The translations under genes and the position numbers were made by a program. Positions 26,556-39,215 of a DNA stretch of 64,000 bases are shown in pieces; positions within the stretch are counted from its first letter, which is position 1, and every line of letters begins with the position of its first letter. A model generated the notes under the pieces. It saw only the letters and a list, made by a program, of their open reading frames with translations. It was not told where the DNA came from and searched no databases. Origin of the DNA: Auanema rhodensis (taxonomy: Eukaryota > Nematoda > Chromadorea > Rhabditida > Rhabditidae); assembly GCA_964057225.1 (NCBI GenBank), contig OZ059894.1:23528476-23592475 (forward strand), written 5' to 3'.

Positions 26556-28313
26556 TGGTATGTAACTCGCTTCACGTGAAAGATAAAGAGATGCGGTTTT
26601 CAAAATTAGATTCCCCATGTCCATATTAGTTTAAACAAACTTTTATTGTTATTGGTTCAAGGTAACCATGACTTTGAATTTTACGTGAACTTTAATTTAT
26701 GCTAATTAAATGTACACGTGATGTGCACTTGGTATGTAACTCGCTTCACGTGAAAGATAAAGAGATGCGGTTTTCAAAATTAGATTCCCCATGTCCATAT
26801 TAGTCTAAAAACAAATTTTTATTGATATTGGTTCATGGTAACCATGACTTTGAAATTTACGTGAACTTTAATTTATGCTAACTAAATGTACACGTGATGT
26901 GCACTTGGTATGTAACTCGCTTCACGTGAAAGATAAAGAGATGCGGTTTTCAAAATTAGATTCCCCATGTCCATATTAGTCTAAAAACAAATTTTTATTG
27001 ATATTGGTTCATGGTAACCATGACTTTGAAATTTACGTGAACTTTAATTTATGCTAATTAAATGTACACGTGATGTGCACTTGGTATGTAACTTGCTTCA
27101 CGTGAAAGATAAAGAGATGCGGTTTTCAAAATTAGATTCCCCATGTCCATATTAGTCTAAAAACAAATTTTTTTTGTTATTGGTTCATGGTAACCATGAC
27201 TTTGAAATTTACGTGAACTTTAATTTATGCTAATTAAATGTACACGTGATGTGCACTTGGTATGTAACTCGCTTCACGTGAAAGATAAAGAGATGCGGTT
27301 TTCAAAATTAGATTCCCCATGTCCATATTAGTCTAAAAACAAATTTTTATTGTTATTGGTTCATGGTAACCATGACTTTGAAATTTACGTGAACTTTAAT
27401 TTATGCTAATTAAATGTACACGTGATGTGCACTTGGTATGTAACTCGCTTCACGTGAAAGATAAAGAGATGCGGTTTTCAAAATTAGATTCCCCATGTCT
27501 ATATTAGTCTAAAAACAAATGTTTATTGATATTGGTTCATGGTAACCATGACTTTGAAATTTACGTGAACTTTAATTTATGCTAATTAAATGTACACGTG
27601 ATGTGCACTTGGTATGTAACTCGCTTCACGTGAAAGATAAAGAGATGCGGTTTTCAAAATTAGATTCCCCATGTCCATATTAGTCTAAAAACAAATTTTT
27701 ATTGATATTGGTTCATGGTAACCATGTCTTTGAAATTTACGTGAACTTTAATTTATGCTAATTAAATGTACACGTGATATGCACTTGGTATGTAACTCGC
27801 TTCACGTGAAAGATAAAGAGATGCGGTTTTCAAAATTAGATTCCCCATGTCCATATTAGTCTAAAAACAAATTTTTATTGTTATTGGTTCATGGTAACCA
27901 TGACTTTGAAATTTACGTGAACTTTAATTTATGCTAATTAAATGTACACGTGATGTGCACTTGGTATGTAACTCGCTTCACGTGAAAGATAAAGAGATGC
28001 GGTTTTCAAAATTAGATTCCCCATGTCCATATTAGTCTAAAAACAAATTTTTATTGATATTGGTTCATGGTAACCATGTCTTTGAAATTTACGTGAACTT
28101 TAATTTATGCTAATTAAATGTACACGTGATGTGCACTTGGTATGTGACTCGCTTCACGTGAAAGATAAAGAGATGCGGTTTTCAAAATTAGATTCCCCAT
28201 GTCCATATTAGTCTAAAAACAAATTTTTATTGATATTGGTTCATGGTAACCATGACTTTGAAATTTACGTGAACTTTAATTTATGCTAATTAAATGTACA
28301 CGTGATGTGCACT
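26556..28313. repeat. 10-monomer block C' (1758 bp)
   Basis: Order: S, C153, N, T13 with T92/T96, T96, T67+G88, T118+A170, T96, T118, G9. It is shorter than block C (21634) in the C153/G104 run but keeps the closing T118, G9 pair. T13 here follows an N monomer instead of G104, marking a deletion junction near 27.0-27.1 kb. Confidence 0.8.
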
Positions 28314-31127
28314 TGGTATGTAACTTGCTTCACGTGAAAGATAAAGAGATGCGGTTTTCAAACTTAGATTCCCCATGTCCATATTAGTTTAAACAAACTT
28401 TTATTGTTATTGGTTCAAGGTAACCATGACTTTGAATTTTACGTGAACTTTAATTTATGCTAATTAAATGTACACGTGATGTGCACTTGGTATGTAACTC
28501 GCTTCACGTGAAAGATAAAGAGATGCGGTTTTCAAAATTAGATTCCCCATGTCCATATTAGTCTAAAAACAAATTTTTATTGATATTGGTTCATGGTAAC
28601 CATGACTTTGAAATTTACGTGAACTTTAATTTATGCTAATTAAATGTACACGTGATGTGCACTTGGTATGTAACTCGCTTCACGTGAAAGATAAAGAGAT
28701 GCGGTTTTCAAAATTAGATTCCCCATGTCTATATTAGTCTAAAAACAAATTTTTATTGATATTGGTTCATGTTAACCATGACTTTGAAATTTACGTGAAC
28801 TTTAATTTATGCTAATTAAATGTACACGTGATGTGCACTTGGTATGTAACTCGCTTCACGTGAAAGATAAAGAGATGCGGTTTTCAAAATTAGATTCCCC
28901 ATGTCCATATTAGTCTAAAAACAAATTTTTATTGATATTGGTTCATGGTAACCATGTCTTTGAAATTTACGTGAACTTTAATTTATGCTAATTAAATGTA
29001 CACGTGATGTGCACTTGGTATGTAACTCGCTTCACGTGAAAGATAAAGAGATGCGGTTTTCAAAATTAGATTCCCCATGTCCATATTAGTCTAAAAACAA
29101 ATTTTTATTGATATTGGTTCATGGTAACCATGACTTTGAAATTTACGTGAACTTTAATTTATGCTAATTAAATGTACACGTGATGTGCACTTGGTATGTA
29201 ACTCGCTTCACGTGAAAGATAAAGAGATGCGGTTTTCAAAATTAGATTCCCCATGTCCATATTAGTCTAAAAACAAATTTTTATTGATATTGGTTCATGG
29301 TAACCATGACTTTGAAATTTACGTGAACTTTAATTTATGCTAACTAAATGTACACGTGATGTGCACTTGGTATGTAACTCGCTTCACGTGAAAGATAAAG
29401 AGATGCGGTTTTCAAAATTAGATTCCCCATGTCCATATTAGTCTAAAAACAAATTTTTATTGATATTGGTGCATGGTAACCATGACTTTGAAATTTACGT
29501 GAACTTTAATTTATGCTAATTAAATGTACACGTGATGTGCACTTGGTATGTAACTTGCTTCACGTGAAAGATAAAGAGATGCGGTTTTCAAAATTAGATT
29601 CCCCATGTCCATATTAGTCTAAAAACAAATTTTTATTGATATTGGTGCATGGTAACCATGACTTTGAAATTTACGTGAACTTTAATTTATGCTAATTAAA
29701 TGTACACGTGATGTGCACTTGGTATGTAACTCGCTTCACGTGAAAGATAAAGAGATGCGGTTTTCAAAATTAAATTCCCCATGTCCATATTAGTCTAAAA
29801 ACAAATTTTTATTGATATTGGTTCATGGTAACCATGTCTTTGAAATTTACGTGAACTTTAATTTATGCTAATTAAATGTACACGTGATGTGCACTTGGTA
29901 TGTAACTCGCTTCACGTGAAAGATAAAGAGATGCGGTTTTCAAAATTAGATTCCCCATGTCCATATTAGTCTAAAAACAAATTTTTATTGATATTGGTTC
30001 ATGGTAACCATGACTTTGAAATTTACGTGAACTTTAATTTATGCTAATTAAATGTACACGTGATGTGCACTTGGTATGTAACTCGCTTCACGTGAAAGAT
30101 AAAGAGATGCGGTTTTCAAAATTAGATTCCCCATGTCCATATTAGTCTAAAAACAAATTTTTATTGTTATTGGTTCATGGTAACCATGACTTTGAAATTT
30201 ACGTGAACTTTAATTTATGCTAATTAAATGTACACGTGATGTGCACTTGGTATGTAACTCGCTTCACGTGAAAGATAAAGAGATGCGGTTTTCAAAATTA
30301 GATTCCCCATGTCTATATTAGTCTAAAAACAAATGTTTATTGATATTGGTTCATGGTAACCATGACTTTGAAATTTACGTGAACTTTAATTTATGCTAAT
30401 TAAATGTACACGTGATGTGCACTTGGTATGTAACTCGCTTCACGTGAAAGATAAAGAGATGCGGTTTTCAAAATTAGATTCCCCATGTCCATATTAGTCT
30501 AAAAACAAATTTTTATTGATATTGGTTCATGGTAACCATGTCTTTGAAATTTACGTGAACTTTAATTTATGCTAATTAAATGTACACGTGATATGCACTT
30601 GGTATGTAACTCGCTTCACGTGAAAGATAAAGAGATGCGGTTTTCAAAATTAGATTCCCCATGTCCATATTAGTCTAAAAACAAATTTTTATTGTTATTG
30701 GTTCATGGTAACCATGACTTTGAAATTTACGTGAACTTTAATTTATGCTAATTAAATGTACACGCGATGTGCACTTGGTATGTAACTCGCTTCACGTGAA
30801 AGATAAAGAGATGCGGTTTTCAAAATTAGATTCCCCATGTCCATATTAGTCTAAAAACAAATTTTTATTGATATTGGTTCATGGTAACCATGTCTTTGAA
30901 ATTTACGTGAACTTTAATTTATGCTAATTAAATGTACACGTGATGTGCACTTGGTATGTGACTCGCTTCACGTGAAAGATAAAGAGATGCGGTTTTCAAA
31001 ATTAGATTCCCCATGTCCATATTAGTCTAAAAACAAATTTTTATTGATATTGGTTCATGGTAACCATGACTTTGAAATTTACGTGAACTTTAATTTATGC
31101 TAATTAAATGTACACGTGATGTGCACT
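28314..31127. repeat. 16-mer HOR block, copy 1 (2814 bp)
   Basis: Order: S(T13,C50), N, T67, T118, N, C153, G104, T13+G104, A54/T118, N, T96, T67+G88, T118+A170, T96+C166, T118, G9. The same order recurs at 52932-55745, 24618 bp away. Private or local changes are CATGTTAACC at 28772 (loses GGTAACC) and C166 at 30765 (loses CACGTG). Confidence 0.85.
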
Positions 31128-33413
31128 TGGTATGTAACTCGCTTCACGTGAAAGATAAAGAGATGCGGTTTTCAAAATTAGATTCCCCATGTCCATATTA
31201 GTTTAAACAAACTTTTATTGTTATTGGTTCAAGGTAACCATGACTTTGAATTTTACGTGAACTTTAATTTATGCTAATTAAATGTACACGTGATGTGCAC
31301 TTGGTATGTAACTCGCTTCACGTGAAAGATAAAGAGATGCGGTTTTCAAAATTAGATTCCCCATGTCCATATTAGTCTAAAAACAAATTTTTATTGATAT
31401 TGGTTCATGGTAACCATGACTTTGAAATTTACGTGAACTTTAATTTATGCTAATTAAATGTACACGTGATGTGCACTTGGTATGTAACTCGCTTCACGTG
31501 AAAGATAAAGAGATGCGGTTTTCAAAATTAGATTCCCCATGTCTATATTAGTCTAAAAACAAATTTTTATTGATATTGGTTCATGGTAACCATGACTTTG
31601 AAATTTACGTGAACTTTAATTTATGCTAATTAAATGTACACGTGATGTGCACTTGGTATGTAACTCGCTTCACGTGAAAGATAAAGAGATGCGGTTTTCA
31701 AAATTAGATTCCCCATGTCCATATTAGTCTAAAAACAAATTTTTATTGATATTGGTTCATGGTAACCATGTCTTTGAAATTTACGTGAACTTTAATTTAT
31801 GCTAATTAAATGTACACGTGATGTGCACTTGGTATGTAACTCGCTTCACGTGAAAGATAAAAAGATGCGGTTTTCAAAATTAGATTCCCCATGTCCATAT
31901 TAGTCTAAAAACAAATTTTTATTGATATTGGTTCATGGTAACCATGACTTTGAAATTTACGTGAACTTTAATTTATGCTAATTAAATGTACACGTGATGT
32001 GCACTTGGTATGTAACTCGCTTCACGTGAAAGATAAAGAGATGCGGTTTTCAAAATTAGATTCCCCATGTCCATATTAGTCTAAAAACAAATTTTTATTG
32101 ATATTGGTTCATGGTAACCATGACTTTGAAATTTACGTGAACTTTAATTTATGCTAATTAAATGTACACGTGATGTGCACTTGGTATGTAACTCGCTTCA
32201 CGTGAAAGATAAAGAGATGCGGTTTTCAAAATTAGATTCCCCATGTCCATATTAGTCTAAAAACAAATTTTTATTGATATTGGTGCATGGTAACCATGAC
32301 TTTGAAATTTACGTGAACTTTAATTTATGCTAATTAAATGTACACGTGATGTGCACTTGGTATGTAACTTGCTTCACGTGAAAGATAAAGAGATGCGGTT
32401 TTCAAAATTGGATTCCCCATGTCCATATTAGTCTAAAAACAAATTTTTATTGATATTGGTTCATGGTAACCATGACTTTGAAATTTACGTGAACTTTAAT
32501 TTATGCTAATTAAATGTACACGTGATGTGCACTTGGTATGTAACTCGCTTCACGTGAAAGATAAAGAGATGCGGTTTTCAAAATTAGATTCCCCATGTCT
32601 ATATTAGTCTAAAAACAAATTTTTATTGATATTGGTTCATGGTAACCATGACTTTGAAATTTACGTGAACTTTAATTTATGCTAATTAAATGTACACGTG
32701 ATGTGCACTTGGTATGTAACTCGCTTCACGTGAAAGATAAAGAGATGCGGTTTTCAAAATTAGATTCCCCATGTCCATATTAGTCTAAAAACAAATTTTT
32801 ATTGATATTGGTTCATGGTAACCATGTCTTTGAAATTTACGTGAACTTTAATTTATGCTAATTAAATGTACACGTGATATGCACTTGGTATGTAACTCGC
32901 TTCACGTGAAAGATAAAGAGATGCGGTTTTCAAAATTAGATTCCCCATGTCCATATTAGTCTAAAAACAAATTTTTATTGTTATTGGTTCATGGTAACCA
33001 TGACTTTGAAATTTACGTGAACTTTAATTTATGCTAATTAAATGTACACGCGATGTGCACTTGGTATGTAACTCGCTTCACGTGAAAGATAAAGAGATGC
33101 GGTTTTCAAAATTAGATTCCCCATGTCCATATTAGTCTAAAAACAAATTTTTATTGATATTGGTTCATGGTAACCATGTCTTTGAAATTTACGTGAACTT
33201 TAATTTATGCTAATTAAATGTACACGTGATGTGCACTTGGTATGTGACTCGCTTCACGTGAAAGATAAAGAGATGCGGTTTTCAAAATTAGATTCCCCAT
33301 GTCCATATTAGTCTAAAAACAAATTTTTATTGATATTGGTTCATGGTAACCATGACTTTGAAATTTACGTGAACTTTAATTTATGCTAATTAAATGTACA
33401 CGTGATGTGCACT
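31128..33413. repeat. 13-monomer block A/B hybrid (2286 bp)
   Basis: Order: S, N, T67, T118, A33, N, G104, T13+G53, T67, T118+A170, T96+C166, T118, G9. The first seven monomers are A-like and the last five B-like, so it appears to be a recombinant of the two 8-mers. G53 (32410) is shared with 34696 and 35400. Confidence 0.8.
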
Positions 33414-36400
33414 TGGTATGTAACTCGCTTCACGTGAAAGATAAAGAGATGCGGTTTTCAAAATTAGATTCCCCATGTCCATATTAGTTTAAACAAACTT
33501 TTATTGTTATTGGTTCAAGGTAACCATGACTTTGAATTTTACGTGAACTTTAATTTATGCTAATTAAATGTACACGTGATGTGCACTTGGTATGTAACTC
33601 GCTTCACGTGAAAGATAAAGAGATGCGGTTTTCAAAATTAGATTCCCCATGTCCATATTAGTCTAAAAACAAATTTTTATTGATATTGGTTCATGGTAAC
33701 CATGACTTTGAAATTTACGTGAACTTTAATTTATGCTAATTAAATGTACACGTGATGTGCACTTGGTATGTAACTCGCTTCACGTGAAAGATAAAGAGAT
33801 GCGGTTTTCAAAATTAGATTCCCCATGTCTATATTAGTCTAAAAACAAATTTTTATTGATATTGGTTCATGGTAACCATGACTTTGAAATTTACGTGAAC
33901 TTTAATTTATGCTAATTAAATGTACACGTGATGTGCACTTGGTATGTAACTCGCTTCACGTGAAAGATAAAGAGATGCGGTTTTCAAAATTAGATTCCCC
34001 ATGTCCATATTAGTCTAAAAACAAATTTTTATTGATATTGGTTCATGGTAACCATGTCTTTGAAATTTACGTGAACTTTAATTTATGCTAATTAAATGTA
34101 CACGTGATGTGCACTTGGTATGTAACTCGCTTCACGTGAAAGATAAAAAGATGCGGTTTTCAAAATTAGATTCCCCATGTCCATATTAGTCTAAAAACAA
34201 ATTTTTATTGATATTGGTTCATGGTAACCATGACTTTGAAATTTACGTGAACTTTAATTTATGCTAATTAAATGTACACGTGATGTGCACTTGGTATGTA
34301 ACTCGCTTCACGTGAAAGATAAAGAGATGCGGTTTTCAAAATTAGATTCCCCATGTCCATATTAGTCTAAAAACAAATTTTTATTGATATTGGTTCATGG
34401 TAACCATGACTTTGAAATTTACGTGAACTTTAATTTATGCTAATTAAATGTACACGTGATGTGCACTTGGTATGTAACTCGCTTCACGTGAAAGATAAAG
34501 AGATGCGGTTTTCAAAATTAGATTCCCCATGTCCATATTAGTCTAAAAACAAATTTTTATTGATATTGGTGCATGGTAACCATGACTTTGAAATTTACGT
34601 GAACTTTAATTTATGCTAATTAAATGTACACGTGATGTGCACTTGGTATGTAACTTGCTTCACGTGAAAGATAAAGAGATGCGGTTTTCAAAATTGGATT
34701 CCCCATGTCCATATTAGTCTAAAAACAAATTTTTATTGATATTGGTTCATGGTAACCATGACTTTGAAATTTACGTGAACTTTAATTTATGCTAATTAAA
34801 TGTACACGTGATGTGCACTTGGTATGTAACTCGCTTCACGTGAAAGATAAAGAGATGCGGTTTTCAAAATTAGATTCCCCATGTCTATATTAGTCTAAAA
34901 ACAAATTTTTATTGATATTGGTTCATGGTAACCATGACTTTGAAATTTACGTGAACTTTAATTTATGCTAATTAAATGTACACGTGATGTGCACTTGGTA
35001 TGTAACTCGCTTCACGTGAAAGATAAAGAGATGCGGTTTTCAAAATTAGATTCCCCATGTCCATATTAGTCTAAAAACAAATTTTTATTGATATTGGTTC
35101 ATGGTAACCATGTCTTTGAAATTTACGTGAACTTTAATTTATGCTAATTAAATGTACACGTGATATGCACTTGGTATGTAACTCGCTTCACGTGAAAGAT
35201 AAAGAGATGCGGTTTTCAAAATTAGATTCCCCATGTCCATATTAGTCTAAAAACAAATTTTTATTGATATTGGTGCATGGTAACCATGACTTTGAAATTT
35301 ACGTGAACTTTAATTTATGCTAATTAAATGTACACGTGATGTGCACTTGGTATGTAACTTGCTTCACGTGAAAGATAAAGAGATGCGGTTTTCAAAATTG
35401 GATTCCCCATGTCCATATTAGTCTAAAAACAAATTTTTATTGATATTGGTTCATGGTAACCATGACTTTGAAATTTACGTGAACTTTAATTTATGCTAAT
35501 TAAATGTACACGTGATGTGCACTTGGTATGTAACTCGCTTCACGTGAAAGATAAAGAGATGCGGTTTTCAAAATTAGATTCCCCATGTCCATATTAGTCT
35601 AAAAACAAATTTTTATTGATATTGGTTCATGGTAACCATGACTTTGAAATTTACGTGAACTTTAATTTATGCTAATTAAATGTACACGTGATGTGCACTT
35701 GGTATGTAACTCGCTTCACGTGAAAGATAAAGAGATGCGGTTTTCAAAATTAGATTCCCCATGTCCATATTAGTCTAAAAACAAATTTTTATTGATATTG
35801 GTTCATGGTAACCATGACTTTGAAACTAACGTGAACTTTAATTTATGCTAATTAAATGTACACGTGATGTGCACTTGGTATGTAACTCGCTTCACGTGAA
35901 AGATAAAGAGATGCGGTTTTCAAAATTAGATTCCCCATGTCCATATTAGTCTAAAAACAAATTTTTATTGATATTGGTTCATGGTAACCATGTCTTTGAA
36001 ATTTACGTGAACTTTAATTTATGCTAATTAAATGTACACGTGATGTGCACTTGGTATGTAACTCGCTTCACGTGAAAGATAAAAAGATGCGGTTTTCAAA
36101 ATTAGATTCCCCATGTCCATATTAGTCTAAAAACAAATTTTTATTGATATTGGTTCATGGTAACCATGACTTTGAAATTTACGTGAACTTTAATTTATGC
36201 TAATTAAATGTACACGTGATGTGCACTTGGTATGTAACTCGCTTCACGTGAAAGATAAAGAGATGCGGTTTTCAAAATTAGATTCCCCATGTCCATATTA
36301 GTCTAAAAACAAATTTTTATTGATATTGGTTCATGGTAACCATGACTTTGAAATTTACGTGAACTTTAATTTATGCTAATTAAATGTACACGTGATGTGC

Positions 36401-37283
36401 ACTTGGTATGTAACTCGCTTCACGTGAAAGATAAAGAGATGCGGTTTTCAAAATTAGATTCCCCATGTCCATATTAGTCTAAAAACAAATTTTTATTGAT
36501 ATTGGTGCATGGTAACCATGACTTTGAAATTTACGTGAACTTTAATTTATGCTAATTAAATGTACACGTGATGTGCACTTGGTATGTAACTTGCTTCACG
36601 TGAAAGATAAAGAGATGCGGTTTTCAAAATTAGATTCCCCATGTCCATATTAGTCTAAAAACAAATTTTTATTGATATTGGTTCATGGTAACCATGACTT
36701 TGAAACTTACGTGAACTTTAATTTTTGCTAATTAAATGTACACGTGATGTGCACTTGGTATGTAACTCGCTTCACGTGAAAGATAAAGAGATGCGGTTTT
36801 CAAAATTAGATTCCCCATGTCCATATTAGTCTAAAAACAAATTTTTATTGTTATTGGTTCATGGTAACCATGACTTTGAAATTTACGTGAACTTTAATTT
36901 ATGCTAATTAAATGTACACGCGATGTGCACTTGGTATGTAACTCGCTTCACGTGAAAGATAAAGAGATGCGGTTTTCAAAATTAGATTCCCCATGTCCAT
37001 ATTAGTCTAAAAACAAATTTTTATTGATATTGGTTCATGGTAACCATGTCTTTGAAATTTACGTGAACTTTAATTTATGCTAATTAAATGTACACGTGAT
37101 GTGCACTTGGTATGTGACTCGCTTCACGTGAAAGATAAAGAGATGCGGTTTTCAAAATTAGATTCCCCATGTCCATATTAGTCTAAAAACAAATTTTTAT
37201 TGATATTGGTTCATGGTAACCATGACTTTGAAATTTACGTGAACTTTAATTTATGCTAATTAAATGTACACGTGATGTGCACT
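33414..37283. repeat. 22-monomer composite block (3870 bp)
   Basis: Order: S, N, T67, T118, A33, N, G104, T13+G53, T67, T118+A170, then G104, T13+G53, N, C127+A129, T118, A33, N, G104, T13+C127, T96+C166, T118, G9. The first ten monomers duplicate 31128 onward at 2286 bp. Two switches are visible: A170 is followed by G104 near 35.2 kb, and the T13+C127 monomer is followed by T96/C166 instead of S near 36.75 kb. Confidence 0.75.
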
Positions 37284-37809
37284 TGGTATGTAACTCGCTT
37301 CACGTGAAAGATAAAGAGATGCGGTTTCCAAAATTAGATTCCCCATGTCCATATTAGTTTAAACAAACTTTTATTGTTATTGGTTCAAGGTAACCATGAC
37401 TTTGAATTTTACGTGAACTTTAATTTATGCTAATTAAATGTACACGTGATGTGCACTTGGTATGTAACTCGCTTCACGTGAAAGATAAAGAGATGCGGTT
37501 TTCAAAATTAGATTCCCCATGTCCATATTAGTCTAAAAACAAATTTTTATTGATATTGGTTCATGGTAACCATGACTTTGAAATTTACGTGAACTTTAAT
37601 TTATGCTAATTAAATGTACACGTGATGTGCACTTGGTATGTAACTTGCTTCACGTGAAAGATAAAGAGATGCGGTTTTCAAAATTAGATTCCCCATGTCC
37701 ATATTAGTCTAAAAACAAATTTTTATTGATATTGGTTCATGGTAACCATGACTTTGAAACTTACGTGAACTTTAATTTATGCTAATTAAATGTACACGTG
37801 ATGTGCACT
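37284..37809. repeat. 3-monomer block S, N, T13+C127 (526 bp)
   Basis: Same length as 18296-18821 but different content: it keeps the start and the diagnostic last monomer of an A block, with the five between missing. The S copy has GGTTTCC near 37326. Confidence 0.8.
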
Positions 37810-39215
37810 TGGTATGTAACTCGCTTCACGTGAAAGATAAAGAGATGCGGTTTTCAAAATTAAATTCCCCATGTCCATATTAGTTTAAACAAACTTTTAT
37901 TGTTATTGGTTCAAGGTAACCATGACTTTGAATTTTACGTGAACTTTAATTTATGCTAATTAAATGTACACGTGATGTGCACTTGGTATGTAACTCGCTT
38001 CACGTGAAAGATAAAGAGATGCGGTTTTCAAAATTAGATTCCCCATGTCCATATTAGTCTAAAAACAAATTTTTATTGATATTGGTTCATGGTAACCATG
38101 ACTTTGAAATTTACGTGAACTTTAATTTATGCTAATTAAATGTACACGTGATGTGCACTTGGTATGTAACTCGCTTCACGTGAAAGATAAAGAGATGCGG
38201 TTTTCAAAATTAGATTCCCCATGTCTATATTAGTCTAAAAACAAATTTTTATTGATATTGGTTCATGGTAACCATGACTTTGAAATTTACGTGAACTTTA
38301 ATTTATGCTAATTAAATGTACACGTGATGTGCACTTGGTATGTAACTCGCTTCACGTGAAAGATAAAGAGATGCGGTTTTCAAAATTAGATTCCCCATGT
38401 CCATATTAGTCTAAAAACAAATTTTTATTGATATTGGTTCATGGTAACCATGACTTTGAAATTTACGTGAACTTTAATTTATGCTAATTAAATGTACACG
38501 TGATGTGCACTTGGTATGTAACTCGCTTCACGTGAAAGATAAAGAGATGCGGTTTTCAAAATTAGATTCCCCATGTCCATATTAGTCTAAAAACAAATTT
38601 TTATTGATATTGGTGCATGGTAACCATGACTTTGAAATTTACGTGAACTTTAATTTATGCTAATTAAATGTACACGTGATGTGCACTTGGTATGTAACTT
38701 GCTTCACGTGAAAGATAAAGAGATGCGGTTTTCAAAATTAGATTCCCCATGTCCATATTAGTCTAAAAACAAATTTTTATTGATATTGGTTCATGGTAAC
38801 CATGACTTTGAAATTTACGTGAACTTTAATTTATGCTAATTAAATGTACACGTGATGTGCACTTGGTATGTAACTCGCTTCACGTGAAAGATAAAGAGAT
38901 GCGGTTTTCAAAATTAGATTCCCCATGTCCATATTAGTCTAAAAACAAATTTTTATTGATATTGGTGCATGGTAACCATGACTTTGAAATTTACGTGAAC
39001 TTTAATTTATGCTAATTAAATGTACACGTGATGTGCACTTGGTATGTAACTTGCTTCACGTGAAAGATAAAGAGATGCGGTTTTCAAAATTAGATTCCCC
39101 ATGTCCATATTAGTCTAAAAACAAATTTTTATTGATATTGGTTCATGGTAACCATGACTTTGAAACTTACGTGAACTTTAATTTATGCTAATTAAATGTA
39201 CACGTGATGTGCACT
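37810..39215. repeat. 8-monomer block, third order (1406 bp)
   Basis: Order: S(A54), N, T67, N, G104, T13, G104, T13+C127. It has the length of A and B but a different order, with two G104/T13 pairs. Equal length here hides different structure. Confidence 0.8.
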
